Source: Salinivirgaceae bacterium (lineage in GTDB: Bacteria; Bacteroidota; Bacteroidia; Bacteroidales; SZUA-534). From it: a stretch of 60,497 bases of DNA. The DNA is taken from the NCBI GenBank assembly GCA_016342715.1, contig JAEINW010000005.1, positions 1 through 60,497 of the forward strand. The letters are read 5' to 3'. Below, piece after piece: positions 27,482-36,560 of this stretch; positions within the stretch are counted from its first letter, which is position 1; each line of letters begins with the position of its first letter. Made by a program: the position numbers and the translations under genes. The notes beneath the pieces were generated by a model. It did not search any database and was not told the origin of the DNA. It worked only from the letters and a program-made list of their open reading frames with translations.

Positions 27482-29875
27482 CTAATATAACTTAGGATAG
27501 CTATTGGGTTTTGCTTCGTGCATCATGCCATAAATAGTTTCAAAAACATCTTCCGCATTTGGATTTGAAATGTAATCGCCATCGGTTGCAAATGCCGGAC
27601 GGTGATCTTTTGCTGTCAATGTTTTTGGCGCAGAGTCTAAATGAAAATATGCTTTTTGATCTTCCAATACCTTTTTCATCATGTACGATGTAGCCCCACC
27701 AGGAACATCTTCGTCAAAGAAAAGTACACGGCCTGTTTTTTTAATCGATTCAACAATCATTTGATCAATATCAAAGGGCAACAAAGTTTGAACATCAATT
27801 AATTCGACATTAATATTAAAATCTTTTAATTGAGATACAGCATCTTGTGCAATTCGCACACACGAACCATAGGTTACTAAGGTAACATCGCTACCAATGT
27901 TTAATATTTCTGGTTTTCCTAATGGAATTTTATACTCACCAATATTGTCGGGCTTTTTCTCTTTTAATCGGTATCCATTTAAGGGCTCTATAACCAAGGC
28001 TGGATCTTCTCCTTCGAGCAAAGTGTTATACAAACCTGCGGCTTGGGTCATGTTTCGTGGAGCACAAACATACACTCCACGTATGGAATTTATCACCATA
28101 CTAAGGGGTGATCCGGAATGCCAAATGCCTTCTAGTCGATGGCCACGGGTTCTGATAATTAAAGGAGCCAATTGACCGCCTTTTGTTCTCCAAGCTAGAG
28201 TCGCTAAATCATCGCTTACAGGTTGTAATCCATATAATAGGTAATCAAAATATTGAATTTCAGCAATCGGACGCAATCCACGCATGGCCAATCCAATTCC
28301 TTGGCCAATTATGGTAGCTTCTCTAATTCCAGTATCGGTGACTCTTAATTCACCATATTTGGCTTGCATTCCTTCTAAGCTTTGGTTTACGCCACCAATT
28401 TTTCCAGTGTCCTCACCAAAGGTTACCAGTCGGGGTTCTTTTTCAAATAATTTATCAAAATTGTCTCGCAAAATCTCTCGTCCGTTTATTTCAATAGATT
28501 TCTCTGAATAAATAGGAGCTACTGGTTTAACTTTTAGCGCAGATTTATCGTAGTCATTATATAAAAAGGTACTATAGCGCTCTTGATTTATTTCGTAATT
28601 TCTAGCTAACCAAGTAGATAAATTTTCTTGTAATTCTTTTCTAATACTGCAGTCGGAACATACGTGGCGTAATATTTTCTTTGCGGTTGAAAAATTATCC
28701 TTTCTAACAGGAAAAGTGATGTTTCTTAGTTCATTTGCATATAGAGTTACCTTATCAATCCCTTCGCGTTTGCATTTGCACGTTTTCTTTTCAATGATAC
28801 TTAATAACTTATTCTTTTCATCAATAAGTGGAGATGTGAAGTCTTTCCAGGCTTTTTTGCGGGCGTTTTTTGCAACGGTTTCTGCTTCTTTTTCAATGGC
28901 TTCAAGTTCTTCTTTTGTTGCTATGTTTTCATTTATAATCCAATCATGCATTTTAAGAATTCCGTCGTACTCTTTTTCCCATTCCAAGCGTTCTTTTGTC
29001 TTGTAGCGCTCATGCGATCCAGATGTGGAATGACCTTGGGGCTGTGTAATTTCTTCAATATGAAATAATACTGGTTGGTGTTTCTCCCGACATTCTTTTA
29101 TACCTTTTTCATACAATTCAACCAATTCGTTGTATTGCCAACCTTTGCCTTTATATATTTTAACACCGGGGCTATCTTTCGTGGGTTGGATGCCGGATAA
29201 AAGTTCTGAAATGCTTTCTTTAGTGGTTTGGTATTTTTTACTAACCGAAATTCCATAACCATCGTCCCAAACAGATACTGCCATAGGTATTTGTAAAACT
29301 CCAGCAGCATTTATGGTTTCAAAGAAATGACCTTCCGATGTACTTGCATCGCCAATCATTCCAAAGGCCACCTCGTTACCATTTACTGAAAAATTATTCT
29401 TTTTATTCAACTCAGGATTGTTTCGATAGAGTTTTGAGGCATAAGCCAAACCAATTAATCTTGGCATTTGTCCAGCCGTTGGCGATAAATCGGCAGCTGT
29501 ATTTTTAAGTTGGGTTTGGTCTTTCCAATTTCCGTTTTCGTCAATGTATCGGTTGCCCCAATGATTGTTAAAGGAACGGCCAGCATTGCTGGGGTTATTT
29601 TTTATATCTGTATCGCCATACAATTGGGCAAAGAATTCTTCGGGGCTTGACATACCCGTAGCAAACATAAAAGTTTGATCGCGATAATACCCCGAACGCC
29701 AATCACCCTTTTTAAATTGTCTAGCGGCAGCAACCTGTGCAATTTCTTTTCCATCGCCAAATATGCCAAATTTTGCCTTGCCAGTTAGTACTTCACGGCG
29801 GCCAATTAAGCTTACTTGCCTGCTTATATTTGCAAGTTTATAATCGTCAAGAATTTCTTTTTTCGATAAGTTCAT
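27482..29875 (-). CDS. Fused alpha/beta 2-oxoacid dehydrogenase E1
   Basis: The protein has 797 residues. The alpha half (about 1-390) carries the TPP motif GDASTSEGHFFETINAAG; the beta half (about 455-797) carries EDTGKIGGVNQ, LEGIWHSGSPLS and a C-terminal transketolase-type domain (VTYGSCVRIAQ). E1 decarboxylates a 2-oxoacid and transfers the acyl group to lipoyl-E2. The fused layout is common in Bacteroidota and points to the branched-chain or a mixed-specificity complex; E2 and E3 are not in the window. It is a single-gene transcription unit. Confidence 0.92.
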   Translation of the reverse strand: MNLSKKEILDDYKLANISRQVSLIGRREVLTGKAKFGIFGDGKEIAQVAAARQFKKGDWRSGYYRDQTFMFATGMSSPEEFFAQLYGDTDIKNNPSNAGRSFNNHWGNRYIDENGNWKDQTQLKNTAADLSPTAGQMPRLIGLAYASKLYRNNPELNKKNNFSVNGNEVAFGMIGDASTSEGHFFETINAAGVLQIPMAVSVWDDGYGISVSKKYQTTKESISELLSGIQPTKDSPGVKIYKGKGWQYNELVELYEKGIKECREKHQPVLFHIEEITQPQGHSTSGSHERYKTKERLEWEKEYDGILKMHDWIINENIATKEELEAIEKEAETVAKNARKKAWKDFTSPLIDEKNKLLSIIEKKTCKCKREGIDKVTLYANELRNITFPVRKDNFSTAKKILRHVCSDCSIRKELQENLSTWLARNYEINQERYSTFLYNDYDKSALKVKPVAPIYSEKSIEINGREILRDNFDKLFEKEPRLVTFGEDTGKIGGVNQSLEGMQAKYGELRVTDTGIREATIIGQGIGLAMRGLRPIAEIQYFDYLLYGLQPVSDDLATLAWRTKGGQLAPLIIRTRGHRLEGIWHSGSPLSMVINSIRGVYVCAPRNMTQAAGLYNTLLEGEDPALVIEPLNGYRLKEKKPDNIGEYKIPLGKPEILNIGSDVTLVTYGSCVRIAQDAVSQLKDFNINVELIDVQTLLPFDIDQMIVESIKKTGRVLFFDEDVPGGATSYMMKKVLEDQKAYFHLDSAPKTLTAKDHRPAFATDGDYISNPNAEDVFETIYGMMHEAKPNSYPKLY

Positions 29876-30104
29876 AATATTTTATTAATCCTATGTAGTA
29901 AAAAGGCAATTAAGTATAGTGTTTATTTTTGCTTACAGTTATTTCGTTTCTAGAACGAATTTAAAGCTATTATTGTTCAGTGGTAAAAATATGTTTTGAA
30001 AGTATTTTCTTTTTAAAAAATAAAATATAGAGACTTTATATATCTAGAACTATAGATGTGTGAATATATGTGGTTAAATTTAGAAATTTTGAAAAACGAA
30101 ATGT

Positions 30105-30112
30105 TATCTTTG
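30105..30112 (+). promoter_or_regulatory. -7 promoter box for the small membrane protein pair
   Basis: TATCTTTG matches TAnnTTTG and lies 16 bp before the ATG of the 73-residue gene. The rest of the 250-bp gap from 29876 shows nothing else. Confidence 0.55.
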
Positions 30113-30128
30113 TAAAAAAATAAGTGTT

Positions 30129-30350
30129 ATGAAAGTTGTTTTGTTGGCTGTTGTGATATTGGGTATTGGTATTCTAGGGATGGCATTTAATATTGTTTTT
30201 AGGAAAAAGAAATTTCCAGAAACTCATGTAGGACAAAATAAAGAGATGCGTAAAAAAGGCATTGTATGCGCACAAACAATGGATAAGATGGAGCAGGCTA
30301 AAGCTAAAAAGCAGGCTCGATTTAAGAATGTTCGAATAATGAAAGCATAG
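30129..30350 (+). CDS. Small single-helix membrane protein
   Basis: The protein has 73 residues: one N-terminal membrane helix (VVLLAVVILGIGILGMAFNIVF), then a basic cytoplasmic tail with FPETHVGQNKEMRKKGIVC and one Cys. Similar short proteins are common in Bacteroidota and usually carry no functional name. It is followed after 51 bp by another one-helix protein rich in Cys. A promoter box lies directly upstream. A link to NQR maturation is suggested by the neighbour, not by this protein itself. Confidence 0.7.
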   Translation: MKVVLLAVVILGIGILGMAFNIVFRKKKFPETHVGQNKEMRKKGIVCAQTMDKMEQAKAKKQARFKNVRIMKA

Positions 30351-30401
30351 TTTTTATGAACATTATTTCATCTATTTCCTTATAGATTGAAAGATTAAAT
30401 C

Positions 30402-30560
30402 ATGCAAATACTTGTTTCAATAATAGTTTTGGCAATAGTAATGGGTGGATTATTTCTAATCACTCTCAGCAGGGGCGAAGGAAAAGAATTAAAAAAATCG
30501 TGTGCCTGTGCCATTCCAACGCCTAAGGGTGAAAAGGGAATGGGTTGTGGTTGTTCCTAA
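30402..30560 (+). CDS. Cys-rich one-helix membrane protein, NqrM-like in layout
   Basis: This gene is not in the ORF track. It encodes 52 residues: an N-terminal membrane helix (ILVSIIVLAIVMGGLFLI), a charged linker, then four Cys as CAC and CGC in the last 20 residues. NqrM, the iron-delivery factor for Na+-NQR, is likewise a small N-terminally anchored protein with four Cys. The nqr operon and apbE, the other NQR maturation gene, are 5-12 kb away. Its stop is 8 bp before the convergent wzc end. The NqrM function is inferred from layout only. Confidence 0.6.
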   Translation: MQILVSIIVLAIVMGGLFLITLSRGEGKELKKSCACAIPTPKGEKGMGCGCS

Positions 30561-30567
30561 ATTATTT

Positions 30568-32904
30568 TTAGTATTCATAAGTCTCATAGGCATATCCATA
30601 ACCATATGCTTTCTTGCCAGTTTCCATAAAATTTGTAACCAAATTAAGGTTTTTAATTTTTTTACTATCAAGACCTTTAATTAAATTTGATAACTGATTT
30701 TTTCGGGTATAATCATATCTTATTACACATAAATTTATATCAGAAAATTTACTTAACACATATCCCTCAGAAATTATTCCAATGGGAGGCGTATCAATTA
30801 TTATATAGTCATATATTTTTTTCAATTCTTGAAATAGTGTTTCAGTTTTTTCTGAAGCAACCAATTCTGAGGGATTTGGAGGAATTGTACCCGTTTGAAT
30901 AATTGATAAGTTTTCAATTTCAGAGGGTTGGATTATTTCATTAAGAGGTATCTTACCAATTAAATAATTTGTTAAGCCAAAATTGACTTTTGGAATATTA
31001 AAGAAGAGCTTTGGTTTTCTTAGATCGAACATAACAAGAACAGTGTTTTTTCCATTTATTGCCAAACTATGAGCTAAATTATTTGAAATAAAGCTTTTCC
31101 CTTCGCCTTGCATAGTTGATGAAACCAGTATTACTTGTGGTCCGGAATGTTTTTTTGCAAAATCTAAATTTGTGCGTAACATTCGGAATGACTCAGCTAT
31201 TTGTGATTTCGGATTCGAGAATACAATATTAGAATCTTTTATTTTTTGCTTGATTATGTGTCCAAGTATTGGAAGACTTGTTTCTTTTTCAATATCGCTA
31301 TCCATAATTATTTTACTATTTAAATAGTATTTCAAGTAAATAAAAATGCCAGGGATAAGAATTCCAATAATAAAACCAATCAAATAGTTCAATTTGTTAT
31401 TTACGCCAGTCATTTTATAATTTGATGGTCGTGCAATGTCAATAACTTCGTTCATTGGAATATTAGATGCTTTGGCCAATAAGGTTTCTGATCTTTTTTG
31501 TAATAAGAAAGTGTAGATGTTATCGAAAATTTTGAAGCTTCGTTCATAATTGAACAAGGCTCGCTGAGTTTTGGGTATATTATTTATTTGCAACAATACT
31601 TTATCTATTCTTGAACTTAGTTCGGTAAGGGTTAAGTCTAGATTTTTATTTTCGTTTTGTACATATTCTTGAATTACCGACTTTGAACTTTCAATTTTTG
31701 CTACCAGCGAGTTTTTGTAGGGATTCTCTTTATTATTATCAAATTTTATATTATTGAGTTCGCCTTGTTGATTGATTAAATTTGCAATTTGCGAATTAAG
31801 AATTGGATTGTTTATATTCATTAACGAGGGAGCAATAATTTCGTTAACCTCATTTTTTTTATCGAGGGTTTCAAATAAATAAGTGTAATATTTTTTTTTG
31901 ATCAGGGCTTCCGCTTTTTGGTTTTGAAGCGTCCCTAGCTTTTCGAACATAGCTTGCGATTGAAAATCAATATTCAATGCACTTTTGGTGGATTGAAAAT
32001 TCTGTAAACTTTTTTCAGATTTGTACAATGAATCATTTATCTCTGATAAATGATTATCGATAAAATCAAGGGATTTTTCGGCAACTCTATTTTTTGTGGA
32101 GAGTTCTTTATTTAAATATTCTTCGGTGAGTTTATTTAAAAAGGTAACCGCTTTGTACAGATTATTATGCTCAAGCGAAACTCTAATAATTGATGATTTA
32201 TCGACAATCTCAAAATTAATTTGTGAAAATTCATTTACTATTTGATTCAGACTATTAAAAGTAAAATAGAAGTTTTGCTTAGGAAGGTTGCTGTTCGTAT
32301 GATTTATGATTATTTTAAATCGAAAGGCATCGGATTCAATCCATTCCTTGTTTTTAATAATTTTTGAATGGCTTGGTATCGTTTTGAATTCAGTAATTTG
32401 ATTTGTTTTATAATCATAGCATTTAACCAATGCTTCATCCCAAAACAATTCTATGGAATCGGAAGCATGAAATATAACATTAAATTTGAAATTGATGGGC
32501 TGTAAGTAATTGGAGTCTATGATTACAGTAAATGGATGTTTTTCATATATTTCGTTTGAAAAATATTTCAACTGTTCAAAATACGAAACATTCAGTTGGA
32601 GTTTTTCAACAACCTGCTTAATAAGTGTATATGATTGCAAAATTTCAATTTCATTTTGAATTTTATTCTTATTTTCATATAAATCTAATCCTAAAATTAC
32701 CTGAGGGTCAAGCGCAGTTTTATTGTCATTAATTAGTAAGGTTGTTGAAACCTTATAGCTTGGTTTTTGAAATTTATTAATAAAAAAAACTATTATAGTT
32801 GAAAGAATTATACCAATTAGGAACAACTCCCAATGTCGCCAGATTTTAAAAAAAACTTCTTTAAAATCTATGGTTTCTTCAGAAAAAGTATCTTGGTTAT
32901 ACAT
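30568..32904 (-). CDS. Wzc-like polysaccharide co-polymerase and tyrosine autokinase (second copy)
   Basis: The start is the ATG at 32904; the track's TTG at 32907 adds one codon. The layout matches the 23093 gene: Wzz domain, coiled coils, second membrane helix near 500, BY-kinase with MQGEGKSF (Walker A), VMFDLRKPKLF and YDYIIIDTPPIG. The C-terminus ends in a shorter Tyr cluster (AYGYGYAYETYEY). It starts 5 bp after the wza stop. It is a divergent paralogue serving a separate polymer system. Confidence 0.92.
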   Translation of the reverse strand: MYNQDTFSEETIDFKEVFFKIWRHWELFLIGIILSTIIVFFINKFQKPSYKVSTTLLINDNKTALDPQVILGLDLYENKNKIQNEIEILQSYTLIKQVVEKLQLNVSYFEQLKYFSNEIYEKHPFTVIIDSNYLQPINFKFNVIFHASDSIELFWDEALVKCYDYKTNQITEFKTIPSHSKIIKNKEWIESDAFRFKIIINHTNSNLPKQNFYFTFNSLNQIVNEFSQINFEIVDKSSIIRVSLEHNNLYKAVTFLNKLTEEYLNKELSTKNRVAEKSLDFIDNHLSEINDSLYKSEKSLQNFQSTKSALNIDFQSQAMFEKLGTLQNQKAEALIKKKYYTYLFETLDKKNEVNEIIAPSLMNINNPILNSQIANLINQQGELNNIKFDNNKENPYKNSLVAKIESSKSVIQEYVQNENKNLDLTLTELSSRIDKVLLQINNIPKTQRALFNYERSFKIFDNIYTFLLQKRSETLLAKASNIPMNEVIDIARPSNYKMTGVNNKLNYLIGFIIGILIPGIFIYLKYYLNSKIIMDSDIEKETSLPILGHIIKQKIKDSNIVFSNPKSQIAESFRMLRTNLDFAKKHSGPQVILVSSTMQGEGKSFISNNLAHSLAINGKNTVLVMFDLRKPKLFFNIPKVNFGLTNYLIGKIPLNEIIQPSEIENLSIIQTGTIPPNPSELVASEKTETLFQELKKIYDYIIIDTPPIGIISEGYVLSKFSDINLCVIRYDYTRKNQLSNLIKGLDSKKIKNLNLVTNFMETGKKAYGYGYAYETYEY

Positions 32905-32908
32905 CAAT

Positions 32909-33670
32909 TTACATGGTTATTGCTAAAACTGCTATTACAATAGAAATGGTTGAAATGAATAATCCATAAGGCATTTTTTCATAGGTATATGATTTACTTT
33001 TTAGTGATGGAACATATATAACATCGTTTGGCATTAAGTAAAAATAGTCTGAAGATAAAATATTTTTATCTTGCAAATTCAACTGAACAGTTTCTGAACC
33101 AGTAGATGTTTGACGAACCAAAGTAATGTCGGCTCTATTTGCATAATCTTTGAAGCCTCCACAAATTGCAACAGCCTCTAAAACATTAATTTGTTCTTCA
33201 GGAACATTAAATTTTGAGGGGTCTTCTACCTCGCCTAAAACAGAAACAACATAACTTACCATTTTTACCGATACGGTAACATCCTTAAAAAAAGTGTTCA
33301 TAGTGGTTTGTAATTGTTTTTGCACCTGTTCAACGCTTAAGTCTTTAACATACATTTTGTCAATAAATGAAAAGGTTAAATAACCATCTTCGTTAACAAC
33401 ATAACTGTTTAAATACAGGTATGTTTGGTTCATTAATGTTGGAAGATTCGATTGAAAGTATGCACTGGTGGCTTTATCGGTACTGTAAATATTAATATAA
33501 ATATTATCTCCAGATTGAATTTTATAAGCCGTTTTTTTTGTGTTTGCGAACTGAGTTTCTGCTGAATTTGAATCTTGAAGAATCCAGGTTTTTTGTTGCC
33601 TTATGCACGATGAAAATAGCAACGCTCCAATAATTATTACATAAATAATCTTTGTTTTTAAAGCTTTCAT
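32909..33670 (-). CDS. Wza-like polysaccharide export lipoprotein (second copy)
   Basis: The protein has 253 residues. Lipobox LFSSC places the lipid anchor at about residue 22. The Poly_export domain (YKIQSGDNIYINIYS) is followed by an SLBB-like segment (VSVLGEVEDPSKFNVPEEQINVLEAVAICGGF), PNDVIYVPS and a final hydrophobic helix. It belongs to a three-gene minus-strand operon with the 33691 gene before it and wzc after it. Presumed outer-membrane polysaccharide channel. Confidence 0.92.
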   Translation of the reverse strand: MKALKTKIIYVIIIGALLFSSCIRQQKTWILQDSNSAETQFANTKKTAYKIQSGDNIYINIYSTDKATSAYFQSNLPTLMNQTYLYLNSYVVNEDGYLTFSFIDKMYVKDLSVEQVQKQLQTTMNTFFKDVTVSVKMVSYVVSVLGEVEDPSKFNVPEEQINVLEAVAICGGFKDYANRADITLVRQTSTGSETVQLNLQDKNILSSDYFYLMPNDVIYVPSLKSKSYTYEKMPYGLFISTISIVIAVLAITM

Positions 33671-33690
33671 ATCAATAATAGTTTAATTTA

Positions 33691-35301
33691 TTAATCTTTT
33701 TTTGAATCTGCCCATAAATCAATTTTTTCACCATTTCTGTAGGCAACTATAAATGCACCAGGAACCCCACATTTTCTGCGTGCAAAATTTGCAGGCCAAA
33801 ATCTTTTGAAATTTCCAAACGAATATTTATGCCAACCATCTTCGTACAAATAATTTATAGGAACTTTGCCACTATATATTTCTTTAAGAGTATTATTGTC
33901 AAGCGGTACTTTGTCTGCGGCTATTTGAATAACAATAATCGTTTTGTTTGAGCTTAAACTTTTTAAATCGATAAAGTCTAAAGGTGGAATACTTCCTTTT
34001 TCTGCGTGAACATATTTTAAGTAATATTTAACCTTTTTTCCATCTTTATAGGCCATTACAAAAGCATCAGATACCATCGATTCTTTTTTTATTCCAACAG
34101 CTTCTCTAAGGGTTGAGCATTCCGCAATATAATATTTATACCAACCTTCTTCTTGGAACATTTGTATTTTTCTGGGGCCATTATATATTTTTGCTAATTT
34201 ATTTTCAGACAAAGGTACATTATCAGCAGCTATTTGAACTCGGAACACCAAGTTGGCCCTTGAGTTGCTATTTATTGGTGTATAGTCTTGATTTCGTGTT
34301 TCATGGGATGACTCAGTGTTATTGCTTGTCTCATCAGTTGAATTTTGTTCTGTTTTCGCATTATTTTGTTCATTGTTTTTTGAAGTGGAAATTTGGGCAT
34401 TTATTTGCTTTTCTGGTTCTTTATATTGCACCTTAGTGTCAATCGCAACCATATCATCAACTGTATTGAAGGCGGTTGAATCATCCAAAACAATATCAAA
34501 CGCTTCTTCTTCGTATAGATATGCATTCCACCTATCTATAAGATTGTCCAAATCATAGGAATATATATTATAAAAACTGTTTGTTGTGTCCTCTTCATAA
34601 TTACTTATAGCAAGCTGAATTGATTCTACTATTTCATTATTTATGATGACATTTGCATAGGTAATATCGCTTTCAACGTGTGGAATATCATTTTTAATAG
34701 ATGTATTTTCAGTGCTTAAATTGCTTGAATATCCCTTTTTTATGAGATAGGTCTTACTAGCCAGTGAGTAAAATGTAAAAAATTGTTTTGCATTTAAATG
34801 TATTAAATCCCATGAGTTATCATTTTTTTGCAAAATGAGTATCATTGAAATCGTGTCTTCTGTATTTTCTAATTCATTTGTTGTTAATGTTAGTTTTTTG
34901 TATTCGTCCTGTATGAACATAACATTCAAATCTAAACTTAATTTGAATTCTTGAATGGAATCAATGGAGTACTTTGTGCCATTAACATATGCGGTGTAAA
35001 TATCAGATAGTTTTTGTTTTAGAAGGAGTCTATTGTTGAGAGTTTCAAAAATTTCTCTTGAAATAGGTATGGTGTAAATATCTTGAGCAATACTATCAAA
35101 AAATGTGGTAGCAAAATAATTAAAAATCGCAATATCTGTTTGGGAAAGTTCTTCTTCAATTGTTATTATTTCTTGTTTATCGGCATCTTCAAATTCATCA
35201 ATCCAATTATTGTTCGACTGGGAATAACTATTGATACCAATAATTAATTGTAAAAAAATGAAAACAATGCACCTCACAAGGATGTTTCTTTTTATTAGCA
35301 T
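33691..35301 (-). CDS. Secreted protein with two C-terminal SPOR-like repeats
   Basis: The protein has 536 residues with a signal peptide (VFIFLQLIIGINSYS). The N-terminal 300 residues are not recognised. A polar N/E/S/T-rich linker at about 300-345 leads to two homologous units of about 80 residues: VFRVQIAADNVPLSENKL...FVMAYKDGKKV and VIQIAADKVPLDNNTL...FIVAYRNGEKI. They have the look of SPOR domains, which bind denuded peptidoglycan, but the match is by eye. It leads the wza-wzc operon (20-bp gap) and probably acts in the periplasm in that export system. Confidence 0.7.
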   Translation of the reverse strand: MLIKRNILVRCIVFIFLQLIIGINSYSQSNNNWIDEFEDADKQEIITIEEELSQTDIAIFNYFATTFFDSIAQDIYTIPISREIFETLNNRLLLKQKLSDIYTAYVNGTKYSIDSIQEFKLSLDLNVMFIQDEYKKLTLTTNELENTEDTISMILILQKNDNSWDLIHLNAKQFFTFYSLASKTYLIKKGYSSNLSTENTSIKNDIPHVESDITYANVIINNEIVESIQLAISNYEEDTTNSFYNIYSYDLDNLIDRWNAYLYEEEAFDIVLDDSTAFNTVDDMVAIDTKVQYKEPEKQINAQISTSKNNEQNNAKTEQNSTDETSNNTESSHETRNQDYTPINSNSRANLVFRVQIAADNVPLSENKLAKIYNGPRKIQMFQEEGWYKYYIAECSTLREAVGIKKESMVSDAFVMAYKDGKKVKYYLKYVHAEKGSIPPLDFIDLKSLSSNKTIIVIQIAADKVPLDNNTLKEIYSGKVPINYLYEDGWHKYSFGNFKRFWPANFARRKCGVPGAFIVAYRNGEKIDLWADSKKD

Positions 35302-35332
35302 AAAAAAAGTTTATTTGGATTTTATAAACTTT
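35302..35332 (-). promoter_or_regulatory. Terminator-like hairpin in the leader of the second wza-wzc operon
   Basis: On the minus strand a 9-bp stem (AAAGTTTAT/ATAAACTTT, 9-nt loop) is followed by seven T and then at once by the ATG of the 33691-35301 gene. It lies downstream of the -7 box at 35348, so it is within the mRNA leader. It could be a transcription attenuator or a start-masking hairpin. Confidence 0.45.
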
Positions 35333-35347
35333 AGAAACTCGTTGTAA

Positions 35348-35355
35348 CAAATATA
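35348..35355 (-). promoter_or_regulatory. -7 promoter box for the second wza-wzc operon
   Basis: The minus strand reads TATATTTG, 47 bp before the start codon, giving a leader of about 40 nt that contains the hairpin at 35302-35332. Confidence 0.5.
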
Positions 35356-35427
35356 TGTTAATAAATCATGTTTTCCTATTGAGTTATATTATATCAACTC
35401 ATAGGGTGATGACAAACAATCCAGATG

Positions 35428-36432
35428 CTATTGTGGGGTTATAGCACGTTTGAAGTTATTTGATGCGTAGGTATTAAATTCTTGAGAGGAGTCGGAATAT
35501 ATTAAGTAAACATCTATGAAATCTAGTTTTTCCGATAATTCGATACTCTTTTCAAGCCCCATTACCATAAAAGCGGTTGCAAATGCATCGGCAGTCATGC
35601 AATCATCGGCTAATACCGAAGCGCTTAATAAATTACTTCGTGCCGGAAAACCCGTTTTTGGATTTATGGTATGAGAATATTTTACACCCGCTTTTTCATA
35701 GTATTGGCGATAATTGCCCGATGTGGCAAGGCTTTTGTTTTTCAAACCAACTACTTCCTGCAATTCTCTATTGCTTAGCTCTTTATCTTCAATGGGTTTG
35801 TCAATTCCAATGCGCCAGTATTTGCCTTTTGCATTTTTTCCACGGGCTCTAACTTCACCACCAATTTCAACCATGTAATTATTAACTCCATGAGCTTCAA
35901 TTACTTTTGCTGCAACATCAACTCCAAAGCCTTTTGCTATGGCACTTACATCGAGTTTAATGCCTTGAATTTCTTTAATTATTTTATGATTTTCAAGTCT
36001 TATTTTATGATAGCCTACAAAGAGCATGAGCGAATCAATTTTAGCACTGTCGGCATGGGTCGATTCATCGAAACCAAAACCCCAGGCATTTACTACCGGA
36101 GCTACTGTTATGTCAAAGGCTCCATTGGTAATTGCCGCTATTTCTTGCGAACGTAAAAAGCATTGTTCAAAATAGGTGTCACAGGTAACTTCACGATCGT
36201 TGTTATTAATTCTGCTTATGATAGAATTCGGATCGTAATTACTTAATGAATTATTAAAAACCTTTAATTCGGCTAATATATCGTCTTGAATATTTTTACC
36301 AGAAGGGTGTTCATATATAAAACTATAGGATGTTCCAAAAATGAAACCTTGGTTTTTTATGTATTCCGATTGGTTTGAACATGAAAAAAGAAATAGGGAG
36401 ACAATAATTAGGAGAATATTTTGCTTTTTCAT
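35428..36432 (-). CDS. apbE: FAD:protein FMN transferase (lipoprotein)
   Basis: The start was moved from 36483 to the ATG at 36432 (MKKQNILL), which gives a clean lipoprotein signal with lipobox LFLFSC; 334 residues. ApbE motifs: FGTSYSF near the N-terminus, LDVSAIAKGFGVDVAAKVIE, MVEIGGEVRARG, and the metal site DDCMTADAFATAFMVMG. ApbE transfers FMN from FAD to Thr in D-x-x-S-G-[AG]-T, the motif seen here in NqrB and NqrC. It follows nqrF after the operon terminator, so it may have its own promoter. Confidence 0.95.
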   Translation of the reverse strand: MKKQNILLIIVSLFLFSCSNQSEYIKNQGFIFGTSYSFIYEHPSGKNIQDDILAELKVFNNSLSNYDPNSIISRINNNDREVTCDTYFEQCFLRSQEIAAITNGAFDITVAPVVNAWGFGFDESTHADSAKIDSLMLFVGYHKIRLENHKIIKEIQGIKLDVSAIAKGFGVDVAAKVIEAHGVNNYMVEIGGEVRARGKNAKGKYWRIGIDKPIEDKELSNRELQEVVGLKNKSLATSGNYRQYYEKAGVKYSHTINPKTGFPARSNLLSASVLADDCMTADAFATAFMVMGLEKSIELSEKLDFIDVYLIYSDSSQEFNTYASNNFKRAITPQ

Positions 36433-36524
36433 AGTTGGAATTGTTTTAGCCACGAAGATCATGAATAATTTAAAAATAATCAAGGGTGTATTTATGATTA
36501 TTCCGTTTTATAAGGGCTTATAAA

Positions 36525-36554
36525 TAAAAAAAACCGCTCATAAAATGAGCGGTT
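36525..36554 (-). terminator. Intrinsic terminator of the nqr operon
   Basis: AACCGCTCAT and ATGAGCGGTT form a perfect 10-bp stem around AAA, followed by a T run on the minus strand. It lies 7 bp after the nqrF stop. Confidence 0.85.
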
Positions 36555-36560
36555 GAAATA

